Source: Joyebacterum sp964521425 (lineage in GTDB: Bacteria > Joyebacterota > Joyebacteria > Joyebacterales > Joyebacteraceae). From it: DNA of 64,000 nt. A program made the position numbers and the translations under genes. Numbering within the stretch: the stretch's first letter is position 1; the number at the start of each line of letters is the position of its first letter. Shown one piece after another: positions 53,212-64,000 of this stretch. The notes under the pieces were generated by a model. The model had not been told where the DNA came from. It ran no database searches and saw only the letters and a program-made list of their open reading frames with translations. The stretch lies in the NCBI GenBank assembly GCA_964521425.1, contig CAZFRO010000008.1:50712-114711 (forward strand). The letters run 5' to 3'.

Positions 53212-53670
53212 CTATTTCACCGAGTCGAAGAGCCTGAGCACAGATTCCACCGAGTCGGCCGAGAGAAGCCGCTCCCTGTTTCCCTCGTCCTTCATCAGAA
53301 ACGACATGTGTGCCATCAGATTGAGGTACAGGCGCGACGGTTCCTGCTCCTTTGGCGCCCCAATGAGGAAGACGAGCCGGACGGGATTCCCGTCCAGGGC
53401 CCCGAACTCAACGTCTTCTGTCGTGCGCCCGAACGCGAACACGACATCGCGCACTGCCTTGCTCTTCGCATGAGGGAACGCTACTCCATGACCCACCCCT
53501 GTTGACACAAGTTCCTCTCTGGCCAACACGTCCTGCAGGAAGGCGTCGGCGTCCGTGACCTTCTTGGACCGCGAAAGCAGCTCCGTCATGCGTCCGATCA
53601 CTTCCTCTTTGGTGCCGGACGCAACGTCCAGGTTCACGAGCTTGCGGTCGGTGAAGGCTGATAGTTTCAT
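53212..53670 (-). CDS. PTS EIIA-Ntr-like (PtsN family) protein
   Basis: 152 residues forming one PTS_EIIA type 2 domain. The phosphorylation site is readable in GVGHGVAFPHAKS (His67). MTELLSRSKKVTDADAFLQDVLAREELVSTGVG precedes it in the usual order (quoted in part). No EIIB/EIIC or HPr gene is adjacent, so a regulatory PtsN-like role fits better than sugar uptake. It lies between accA (14 bases upstream) and the CBS-domain gene. Confidence 0.88.
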   Translation of the reverse strand: MKLSAFTDRKLVNLDVASGTKEEVIGRMTELLSRSKKVTDADAFLQDVLAREELVSTGVGHGVAFPHAKSKAVRDVVFAFGRTTEDVEFGALDGNPVRLVFLIGAPKEQEPSRLYLNLMAHMSFLMKDEGNRERLLSADSVESVLRLFDSVK

Positions 53671-53683
53671 CGGGAGAAAACTC

Positions 53684-54640
53684 CTAGGCTTCCTTGTACT
53701 TCCCCATGTTCATAAACTTCTCGAGCCTGCGATCCACAAGTTCGGTCGGGCTCAGCTTCTCAAGCTCGCTCAGGTGCCGCTGAATCGCCTCACCGACGTT
53801 GCGAGCCGCCATCTCTGGATCTCTGTGCGCCCCACCCACCGGTTCGCGGATGATCTCGTCTATCACGCCGAGCGATTCGAGGTCGGGCGCCGTTATCTTC
53901 ATCGCCTCCGCGGCCTGCTGCGCCTTGGCGGCATCTCTATAGAGGATAGACGCGCAACCCTCTGGTGAAATCACTGAGTAGATCGCGTACTCCATCATGA
54001 GAACGCGATCGGCAACGGCGATGCCCAACGCCCCACCACTGCCACCCTCGCCGATCACTACTGCCACAAACGGCACTGGAAGACGCGCCATCTCGCGCAG
54101 GTTCAGAGCGATCGCCTCGGCCTGTCCGCGCTCCTCGGCGCCGATGCCGGGATACGCACCCGGTGTATCTACGAAGGTGATGACCGGACGGTTGTACTTC
54201 TCGGCAAGCTTCATGAGCCTGAGAGCTTTGCGATAGCCTTCAGGATGGGCCATGCCGAAGTTGCGTCTGATATTCTCCTTCGTGTCCCTGCCCTTCTGGT
54301 GACCGATCACAACCACCTTGCGGTCGCCCCAGAAGCCCAGTCCACCGACAATGGCCGCATCATCGCTGAAGCGCCTGTCACCGTGGAGTTCGACGAAATC
54401 TATGCCCAGCATCTTCAAATAGTCCAGCGTGTACGGACGACGCGGGTGACGCGCCAGCTGTGCCATCTGCCACCGCGTGAGTTTCCCATAGATCTGCTTA
54501 CGCAGCTCACCCGCCTTCGCCTCCAGCCGTGCCAGCTCGCCGGCGACATCGATGTTCTGGCTGTCCGCGAAGCTCCTGAGCTCATCTATGCGCCGTTCCA
54601 GCTCCAGAAGGGGCCGCTCGAACTCAAGCCAGCCTATCAT
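53684..54640 (-). CDS. accA: Acetyl-CoA carboxylase carboxyltransferase subunit alpha
   Basis: 318 residues, standard length. The N-terminal coiled helix (FERPLLELERRIDELRSFA) and the crotonase-fold core (GRDTKENIRRNFGMAHPEGYRKALRL, quoted in part; FVDTPGAYPGIGAEERGQAEAI) are typical. It transfers CO2 from carboxybiotin to acetyl-CoA to form malonyl-CoA, in complex with AccD. AccD is not encoded here. dnaE lies upstream with one gene between; accA next to dnaE is a common bacterial arrangement. Confidence 0.96.
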   Translation of the reverse strand: MIGWLEFERPLLELERRIDELRSFADSQNIDVAGELARLEAKAGELRKQIYGKLTRWQMAQLARHPRRPYTLDYLKMLGIDFVELHGDRRFSDDAAIVGGLGFWGDRKVVVIGHQKGRDTKENIRRNFGMAHPEGYRKALRLMKLAEKYNRPVITFVDTPGAYPGIGAEERGQAEAIALNLREMARLPVPFVAVVIGEGGSGGALGIAVADRVLMMEYAIYSVISPEGCASILYRDAAKAQQAAEAMKITAPDLESLGVIDEIIREPVGGAHRDPEMAARNVGEAIQRHLSELEKLSPTELVDRRLEKFMNMGKYKEA

Positions 54641-54653
54641 CTAGAACCTCCCC

Positions 54654-55397
54654 TCAAAACGAGTCGTAGAAGACAAACCCAAGCGATCTACTGTTCATAT
54701 CAGGCGATCCGCTGGGACCTACGACGTTCCGGAAGTAAATGTCGACCTCGAGCTGCTCCATGAATATCCAGCGAAGCCCGAAGTTCAAGAACCCGGTAGT
54801 GCTTTCTGAATCATCCTCTCGCCTGTCCACGCCCCACTGGTACTCGGCCAGTACCGAGAACTCCTGCGAGAGACGTGCGGACGCACCCACGACCAGGTCG
54901 GGTTTGGCCCTCGCCTCATCGAGAGTCCGGGAGAGCCCCGCGTGGACCTGCCAGAACTCGGAGAATGGAAGCGTCTTGGCGGCGCTTACGAACAGACCGG
55001 ACGAGGCCTTCTCGTACTCCCCGCTCTCCAGCTGCATGCCGTATCCCCTGGAATCGTAGCCGATCGCTATCGCGGGGATGACGTCCGTCTCCTCGGCCAG
55101 TCGAACCTTGAAGTCGAACTCTATGCGGTCATCCCACTCGGGAGTCCCGCTCCCCACGACATTCGTGGCCCCGTAGGAGACGCCCACCAGGATATAGTCC
55201 GAGATTCCGACACGGATACCGGTGATGACACGCCCAGCCGGCACGATGCGCATCCTGAGGGAGTAACCTCCCCTCGGAAGCCCATATGCACTCTGGAAGT
55301 CGACCAGCTTGATCGGGTGCTCTATCTGAGCGAGAGCCACGGACGGAAGCACCGCGATCAGGACCAAGAGAGCCGCAAGTGCCCTGCCTCTATGCAT
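54654..55397 (-). CDS. Outer-membrane protein, YjbH-like, function unknown
   Basis: 247 residues with a signal peptide (ALAALLVLIAVLPSVALAQ). The mature part is beta-rich: GGYSLRMRIVPAGRVITGIRVGISDYILVGVSYG is followed by VIPAIAIGYDSRGYGMQLE. It resembles the barrel part of YjbH-type or small outer-membrane proteins that report an organism-specific paralogue family. It ends in GFVFYDSF with a terminal Phe, the usual outer-membrane targeting signal. It is located between dnaE (75 bases) and accA. No ligand can be suggested. Confidence 0.7.
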   Translation of the reverse strand: MHRGRALAALLVLIAVLPSVALAQIEHPIKLVDFQSAYGLPRGGYSLRMRIVPAGRVITGIRVGISDYILVGVSYGATNVVGSGTPEWDDRIEFDFKVRLAEETDVIPAIAIGYDSRGYGMQLESGEYEKASSGLFVSAAKTLPFSEFWQVHAGLSRTLDEARAKPDLVVGASARLSQEFSVLAEYQWGVDRREDDSESTTGFLNFGLRWIFMEQLEVDIYFRNVVGPSGSPDMNSRSLGFVFYDSF

Positions 55398-55472
55398 CTA
55401 CGGGTCCTTTCAGCTCACCGGGATACACCGTGATTTGGGAGAAAATATAGCAACGCACGAAATCGCTGTCAA

Positions 55473-58400
55473 TCAGAAACGGGGCTCCGGTACGCCGGCT
55501 CGCCGCGCAGCCCCCACCAGCTCGACCGACGATTGCCCAACGAGCGGCTCAAGACCGTCGAGAAGAGCGGGTGACGGCTCCACCCTCACCGTTCCCACCC
55601 CCACCGTCAGTTCCCGTCGGTCGGCAGTCTCAAGAACGATTTCGACCGGGCAACGACCAGGGTGCTTGAGGAGAACGTCTCTCACATCATGGAGAAGCGA
55701 CTCCTCGAGACCCACGGTGGTGAGGTGAATGGCGATACGTTCAACAAAGCGTCCCATGGCGCTCGACAGGGGGACCAGGTCATTGACGATGATCTTCGGC
55801 TCCTGTTCCTCACGCGTTGAGACCTTCCCATCGATGATCACGGCCGCTTCATTCCTTATCTCCGCCTGCCGCTTCGCGTATGTGCCGGAGAAGACGATCG
55901 CCTCAACTGAGCCCGTGAAATCCTCGATCGTCACAAAGGCCATCCGCTGTCCCTTCCGGTCGTTCGTCGTCTTCACGCCTGTGATGATTCCACCCAGACG
56001 GACCTCTTCACCGTCGTCGATCTCTGGTAGGTTTTCGATCGATGCGGTGGCGAAGGCATCCAGCTCTCGACCGAATCGAGCGAGGGGATGCCCCGTGACG
56101 TAGAACCCGAGCACGTCCTTCTCCCGCGAAAGCGAGAAACTGTCGTTCCATGGCTCGACCTCAGGGAGCTTCCGCGGCTGGACCTGTGGCTCATCATCGC
56201 CGCCGCCCCCGAAGAGCAGCGTCTGACCGGAGTCCCGGTCCCGCTGGAGGCGCTGACCAAGCTCGAGCGCTGCGGGAATGGCCGCCATCTGCTGCGCCCG
56301 ATGCCCGTGGAGTCCGTCCATCGCCCCGGCTGCAATGAGACTCTCGAGGACTCTCCGGTTCACCAACCTCAGGTCAACGCGATCGGCAAGGGCGAAGATG
56401 TCACGGAACTCACCGTGCTTCTGTCTCGCATCGATGAGCGACCGAATCGCCGGACGCCCCACGTTCTTGACGGCGCCGAGTCCGAACTGGATGTCGTTCC
56501 TCGCGGTTGCCAGGAAAGTGGCGTGCCCCTGGTTGATGTCGGGAGGAAGCACCTGTATCCCCATGCGCTTGCACTCATTCAGGAGGAGCACGATCCGATC
56601 CGTGTTGCCCATCTCGCTCGTCATCGCGGCCGCCATGTACTCAGCGGGATAGTGCGCCTTCAGGTAGGCAGTCCTCACCGCGAGGATGGCGTAGGAGGCG
56701 CTGTGGGCCTTGTTGAAGCCGTAGTCCGCGAACTTCGCCATCTGATCGAAGACGGCAACGGCCGTTTTCTCCTTGATCCCGCCCGACTTGGCGCCTTGAA
56801 TGAACTCCTCGCGCTGCTGGTCCATGACGCCGGCGACCTTCTTGCGCATCGCGTTCAGAAGAACGTCCGCCTGGCTCATGGAGAACCCGGCCAGCGCGCT
56901 CGACACCTGCATCACCTGCTCCTGATAGGCGATTACGCCGTACGTTTCACTGAGCACAGTCTCAAGATTTGGGTGAAGGTACTTGACCTTCTGCTTGCCG
57001 TGCTTCCTCTTGACGTAGTCGTCGACCATGCCGGAGCCCAATGGACCCGGGCGGAAGAGAGCATTGATCGCGATCATGTCCTCGAGCCGCTCGGGCTTCA
57101 TCTTCCTGAGAAGATCCCGCATCCCGGACGACTCAACCTGGAAGACGCCGACCGTGTGCGCGGCCGCGAGGAGTTCGAAGGTGGCGGTGTCATCAAGCGG
57201 GATATCCTGAGGAGCCAGGGTGACACCATGATTCTCCCGCATCATCTCGATCGTGTCTTCGATAACGGTCAGTGTTCTGAGGCCGAGGAAATCGAACTTG
57301 AGAAGACCTATTTTGGACAGCGACTTCATCGCGTACTGTGTAGTTATCTCATCGCGGTTCGTCTTGTACAGGGGCGCCCAGTCCGAGATCCGACCCGGCG
57401 CGATAATGACGCCCGCGGCATGCACCGAGGCGTGCCTGGAGAGACCCTCGAGCGTCTTGGCGTATTCCATGAGCTTCACATGTCTGTCGTCGGAGATCGC
57501 GAGCGCCTTGAGCTCGGGCACACGTTCGAGAGCAGCGGCTAGCGTGATATTGAGTTCACGTGGGACCAGCTTCGCCAGACGGTCAACCTCAGAGTACGTG
57601 AACTTGAGAACGCGACCCACATCTCGTATGACGGCCCTGGCCTGCATCGTTCCGAATGTGATCACCTGGGCCACGGAGTCTCTGCCGTACTTGGACGTTA
57701 CATAATCAATGATCTCTCCGCGCCGCACGTAGCAGAAGTCGATATCGAAGTCCGGCATGCTCTTCCTGGCCGGGTTGAGAAAGCGTTCGAAGACCAGGCC
57801 GAACTCGAGCGGGTCTAGTTCGGTGATACCGAGCGCGTAGCTCACTATGCTCGCCGCCGCCGACCCTCGCCCCGGTCCGACGGCAATGCCGCGCTCCTTG
57901 GCCTCACGTATGAAATCGTGGACGATCAAGAAGTAGCCCGAGAAACCCATCCCCGCTATCATCTCGAGCTCCGTCTTGACGCGATCCTCGACCTCGGGCG
58001 TGACGATCTCGTATCTCTCCGCTATGCCATCACGGGTCAGATGAGCCAGATAGGCCGCCACGTCCTTGTATCCCTCAGGAATCGGGAAGCGAGGCATGTG
58101 GACCTTGTCGAACTCCATGGAGAGATTGCACTTCTCTGCGATCGCCACGGTGTTGCTGTAGGCCTCGGGGATATCCGCGAAGAGCTCCTTCATCTCGTCC
58201 GGCGACTTGAAGTAGAACTGGTCGTTCGCCATGCGCATCCGGTTCGGATCATCGATCTCCTTCCCCGTCTGGATGCAGAGAAGGACATCGTGCGCGGCCG
58301 CGTCCTCACGGCGGAGATAGTGGCAGTCGTTCGCCGCTACGAGAGGGACATCCAGTTCCTGTGACAGCTGTATGAACCCCTGGATGACTCGCTCTTCCTC

Positions 58401-58952
58401 CTCAAGGCCGTGCCGCTGGACCTCAAGGTAGAAGTTGCCCTTCCCCATGATCTCCTGAAGATCGATCACGGCGGCCCTGGCTCCATCCATGTCCCCGGCG
58501 AGGATCCTCTGCGCGGGTTCAGACGCCAGACAGGCGGTCGTAGCGATGATGCCCTCGTGGTATTCCCTGAGGAGTTCCTTGTCGATCCGCGGCTTGTAGT
58601 AGAAACCGTCCACGTAGCCGGCGCTCGAGAGACGCATCAGGTTCTGGTAGCCCTCTCTGTTCTTGGCGAGCAGGAGCAGATGGTTGTATTTCCTGCGCAC
58701 CGAGTCGCTCGGTCTCTCACTGTGCGAGACGGGGTCGAGATAGGCTTCCATTCCGATGATCGGTTTGATGCCCCGCTCCATCGCCGCCGAGTAGAACAGG
58801 ATGGCCCCGAACATGCCTCCGTGGTCCGTGATGGCCAGCGCGGGCATGCGGAGCTCGTGCGCCCGCTCGACGAGGGCTTTGATCTTGATGGCGCCGTCCA
58901 GAAGGCTGTATTCGGTGTGGTTGTGCAGGTGTACAAAATCCGCGTGTCGCAT
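55473..58952 (-). CDS. dnaE: DNA polymerase III subunit alpha
   Basis: 1159 residues, standard for DnaE. The N-terminal PHP domain starts FVHLHNHTEYSLLDGA with ITDHGGMFG after it. The polymerase core contains GPGRGSAAASIVSYALGIT and the catalytic aspartates in SMPDFDIDFCY. The finger region has NALFRPGPLGSGMVDDYV and YQEQVMQVS. A helix-hairpin-helix and an OB fold (RLGGIITGVKTT) close the protein. It is the replicative polymerase. One base separates it from the upstream lipoprotein gene, so both probably share a promoter near 59720. Confidence 0.98.
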   Translation of the reverse strand: MRHADFVHLHNHTEYSLLDGAIKIKALVERAHELRMPALAITDHGGMFGAILFYSAAMERGIKPIIGMEAYLDPVSHSERPSDSVRRKYNHLLLLAKNREGYQNLMRLSSAGYVDGFYYKPRIDKELLREYHEGIIATTACLASEPAQRILAGDMDGARAAVIDLQEIMGKGNFYLEVQRHGLEEEERVIQGFIQLSQELDVPLVAANDCHYLRREDAAAHDVLLCIQTGKEIDDPNRMRMANDQFYFKSPDEMKELFADIPEAYSNTVAIAEKCNLSMEFDKVHMPRFPIPEGYKDVAAYLAHLTRDGIAERYEIVTPEVEDRVKTELEMIAGMGFSGYFLIVHDFIREAKERGIAVGPGRGSAAASIVSYALGITELDPLEFGLVFERFLNPARKSMPDFDIDFCYVRRGEIIDYVTSKYGRDSVAQVITFGTMQARAVIRDVGRVLKFTYSEVDRLAKLVPRELNITLAAALERVPELKALAISDDRHVKLMEYAKTLEGLSRHASVHAAGVIIAPGRISDWAPLYKTNRDEITTQYAMKSLSKIGLLKFDFLGLRTLTVIEDTIEMMRENHGVTLAPQDIPLDDTATFELLAAAHTVGVFQVESSGMRDLLRKMKPERLEDMIAINALFRPGPLGSGMVDDYVKRKHGKQKVKYLHPNLETVLSETYGVIAYQEQVMQVSSALAGFSMSQADVLLNAMRKKVAGVMDQQREEFIQGAKSGGIKEKTAVAVFDQMAKFADYGFNKAHSASYAILAVRTAYLKAHYPAEYMAAAMTSEMGNTDRIVLLLNECKRMGIQVLPPDINQGHATFLATARNDIQFGLGAVKNVGRPAIRSLIDARQKHGEFRDIFALADRVDLRLVNRRVLESLIAAGAMDGLHGHRAQQMAAIPAALELGQRLQRDRDSGQTLLFGGGGDDEPQVQPRKLPEVEPWNDSFSLSREKDVLGFYVTGHPLARFGRELDAFATASIENLPEIDDGEEVRLGGIITGVKTTNDRKGQRMAFVTIEDFTGSVEAIVFSGTYAKRQAEIRNEAAVIIDGKVSTREEQEPKIIVNDLVPLSSAMGRFVERIAIHLTTVGLEESLLHDVRDVLLKHPGRCPVEIVLETADRRELTVGVGTVRVEPSPALLDGLEPLVGQSSVELVGAARRAGVPEPRF

Positions 58953-58953
58953 T

Positions 58954-59622
58954 TCACCTCACATCCGGCTTGGCGTTCGGAACCCTCTCTCGTGTCTCGA
59001 GGTTGGCAATAATCCAATCGGCCAGCTGGGCCAGATTGGCACGCTTGACACGCGCGTACTCGTGCCTAAGCTCGAGAATCGTCTCATTCAGTATGCGCCC
59101 CCATTCGGAAGCATCCAGCGAATGCTCCACGAACGTCCGACACACAGGGCCTCCAGCCCAGTGGTCAGGCAACCCGTCATGGGTGCGGCCTGTCTCGCAG
59201 TCCTGGAAGTAGACCCGATCCAGACGGGCCACTCCTATCATGTACTCCGAATAGAGGTCGAGCCCCTTCTCCCTGAACTCGAGCCTGTCCATAGAGGTGA
59301 GTTCGATGCCGCTCGTTTGGGTCGCTCCAGTGAAGGCTCGTGTGAAGATCGTCCGTGCCCTCGCGGTAATCTGCGAGAACGCATCGGCACCGGCCAGCTC
59401 AACGCCTTCCAGAGGCCCCGGCGCCATCGAACACCCGCCGACATAGATGTTCCGTCCACCGGAAGCAGGATGCACTACCTGGACCCACTCGGGTAGAGTA
59501 GATGTAGCGCCCGTTTCGGATGCCACGCTCCCTGTGGCGGGCTTCACTCCAGAGTGGCCGGAGCATCCCGCCAGTGTAACAGCCAAAACGATCGCGAAGG
59601 GGACTCCGGCAATGCGGATCAT
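58954..59622 (-). CDS. LPP20-like lipoprotein
   Basis: 222 residues from the ATG at 59622 (GGAGG seven bases upstream). The lipoprotein signal is VPFAIVLAVTLAGC with lipobox LAGC. The mature part has PEWVQ followed by NIYVGGCSMAPGPLEGVELAGADAF, the pattern of LPP20-type lipoproteins (W-V/P ... Y-x-V/G-G ... A-x-x-x-A). A conserved-looking aromatic and Cys-containing middle (FQDCETGR) follows. Function unknown; such proteins are usually outer-membrane anchored. It is the first gene after the rRNA terminator. Confidence 0.75.
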   Translation of the reverse strand: MIRIAGVPFAIVLAVTLAGCSGHSGVKPATGSVASETGATSTLPEWVQVVHPASGGRNIYVGGCSMAPGPLEGVELAGADAFSQITARARTIFTRAFTGATQTSGIELTSMDRLEFREKGLDLYSEYMIGVARLDRVYFQDCETGRTHDGLPDHWAGGPVCRTFVEHSLDASEWGRILNETILELRHEYARVKRANLAQLADWIIANLETRERVPNAKPDVR

Positions 59623-59715
59623 CAGGATTCCTCCACTGGGTTGTGTGATTCTCTGCACCTTTGCTCGTCCGCTCCCAGGACCGGGGTGGGAGCCAGGGCG
59701 CGTTCCTCAAGTGGC

Positions 59716-59721
59716 AGTATA
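59716..59721 (-). promoter_or_regulatory. Possible -10 element for the lipoprotein-dnaE transcript
   Basis: TATACT on the minus strand lies about 95 bases before the lipoprotein start, right after the rRNA terminator. A -35 box at the right distance is poor (TTCTTC, overlapping the terminator tail), so the call rests mainly on the good -10 and on the need for a promoter after the terminator. Confidence 0.35.
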
Positions 59722-59732
59722 CTCCACTCGCG

Positions 59733-59773
59733 GACAAAGAAGAACCCCCTCTGCCTTTCGGCGAAGGGGGTTC
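59733..59773 (-). terminator. Intrinsic terminator of the rRNA operon
   Basis: On the minus strand GAACCCCCT and AGGGGGTTC enclose an inner GCC/GGC pair with a GAAA-type loop, followed by TTCTTTG. It lies just past the 3' end of 5S rRNA. Confidence 0.88.
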
Positions 59774-59779
59774 GTACGT

Positions 59780-59895
59780 TCCGGCGGCGTCCTACTCTCC
59801 CACAAGGTCGCCCGAGCAGTACCATCGGCGCTGGAGGGCTTAACTACTGTGTTCGAAATGGTAACAGGTGTGACCCCTCCGCCATTGCCACCGAA
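59780..59895 (-). rRNA. rrf: 5S ribosomal RNA
   Basis: About 116 bases. The minus strand reads TTCGGTGGCAATGGCGGAGG at the 5' end and ends GGACGCCGCCGGA; these ends pair as helix I. The conserved CCGAACAC-type loop appears as TTCGAACACAGTAGTTAAGC. It is the last RNA of the operon; the terminator follows within ten bases. End points are placed by helix I pairing and may be off by one or two bases. Confidence 0.95.
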
Positions 59896-60076
59896 ACAAT
59901 CCGCGCCGCCATGACGATTGACGACGAAAGAAGGCACCCGGCATGAGGTTAGGTCTGACCTACCCCGGTTAGTCTATCGCGATCGCATCGCCGACTAGTA
60001 CGCCAGGTGCGCATTTAACGACAACTCATAGGATCGGACGCTTCAGATCAGAAACATCTGTGTGTATAGTAATAAT

Positions 60077-63107
<3,031 letters not shown>

Positions 63108-63150
63108 AATACTAATGGCAAAGATGCTTCTTACTTTTGCGTCCGAATCC

Positions 63151-63167
63151 TATTGAGTTGTCAAATA
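63151..63167 (-). promoter_or_regulatory. boxA-like sequence in the 16S-23S spacer
   Basis: Minus strand reads TATTTGACAACTCAATA between tRNA-Ala and 23S. This resembles the boxA antitermination element of rRNA spacers (CTTTGACAA-type). Match is partial and no boxB was sought. Confidence 0.3.
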
Positions 63168-63222
63168 GCTTGTCCGTGGAACTGAATGACCCTCCTAGGC
63201 CTACCAACAATGTCGAGACTCC

Positions 63223-63298
63223 TGGTGGAGATAACCGGGCTCGAACCGGTGACCTCCTGCGTGCAAGGCAGGCGCTCTCCCAGCTGAGCTATATCCCC
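63223..63298 (-). tRNA. tRNA-Ala (anticodon TGC)
   Basis: 76 bases including an encoded CCA end. Acceptor GGGGATA pairs with TATCTCC (with the usual G-U), the D arm reads GCTCAGCTGGGAGAGC, the anticodon arm CTGCCTTGCACGCAG with TGC in the loop, and the T arm ACCGGTTCGAGCCCGGT. It lies in the 16S-23S spacer, its usual place. Confidence 0.97.
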
Positions 63299-63314
63299 GG
63301 TGTCTCGATGTGTT

Positions 63315-63393
<79 letters not shown>

Positions 63394-63498
63394 GGAGGAC
63401 TTTCAGTCCGCGGATTCTATAAAGGAATAGCGTGCCTCGTCGAGATTGACGCGTCTGACCTAAGGTCACTGTCTTTCGACAGCGCCCTAGCTCCTTAG

Positions 63499-64000
<502 letters not shown>

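Overview
The window reads as a chromosomal segment of a GC-rich, Gram-negative (diderm) bacterium. Outer-membrane and LPS-type functions are plentiful: a BamA/Omp85 protein, a heptose kinase and adenylyltransferase pair, an LpxL-like acyltransferase, a TonB-receptor-like barrel and several lipoproteins. A PorU-like C25 peptidase, a PorV-like barrel, and C-terminal 'PNP(F)' FlgD/type-IX-like sorting domains point to the Fibrobacterota-Chlorobiota-Bacteroidota (FCB) group or a nearby candidate phylum (Eisenbacteria or Krumholzibacteriota type). That placement is an inference from gene families; only the 3' third of the 16S gene is present.

Layout: 45 of the 47 protein genes, and the rRNA operon, lie on the minus strand. 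From high to low coordinate (the direction of transcription): (1) 64000-59733, rRNA operon 16S (partial) - tRNA-Ile - tRNA-Ala - 23S - 5S - terminator; (2) 59622-52694, lipoprotein, dnaE, outer-membrane protein, accA, ptsN-like and CBS-domain genes; (3) 52697-36271, an envelope/secretion block: PorU-like peptidase, PorV-like protein, M6 metalloprotease with FG-GAP repeats and a sorting tail, two DUF5683-like paralogues, an NHL propeller, an 1137-residue outer-membrane protein and a BamA-like protein; (4) 36263-36177, tandem GC hairpin repeats; (5) 36129-25323, ligA, thiC, a DinG-type exonuclease-helicase and a histidine-degradation set (hutU, hutI, ftcD, cyclodeaminase); (6) 25296-10726, lipoprotein, ECF-type S component, TonB-receptor-like protein, ComEA-like protein, histidine kinase with NtrC-type regulator, rsmD, coaD, pta, glcD-like, obg, dprA, DUF362 ferredoxin protein and acyltransferase; (7) a small plus-strand island (9149-10695) with a DUF3467 gene and an outer-membrane protein gene, closed by a bidirectional terminator; (8) 8706-1, an orphan three-repeat protein, rfaE1/rfaE2, a cyclic-2,3-diphosphoglycerate-synthetase-like GTPase, then sucCD and a four-subunit 2-oxoacid:ferredoxin oxidoreductase.

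Functionally, sucCD and korDABG couple succinyl-CoA to 2-oxoglutarate through ferredoxin, in either the oxidative or the reductive TCA direction. The hut set turns urocanate into glutamate and a one-carbon folate unit. The 36-53 kb block is the most unusual part: sortase, shuttle and cargo genes of a type IX-like secretion route lie side by side with other surface proteins. A GC-rich palindromic repeat occurs both between genes (36.2 kb) and, in frame, inside the PorU-like gene (50.9 kb).
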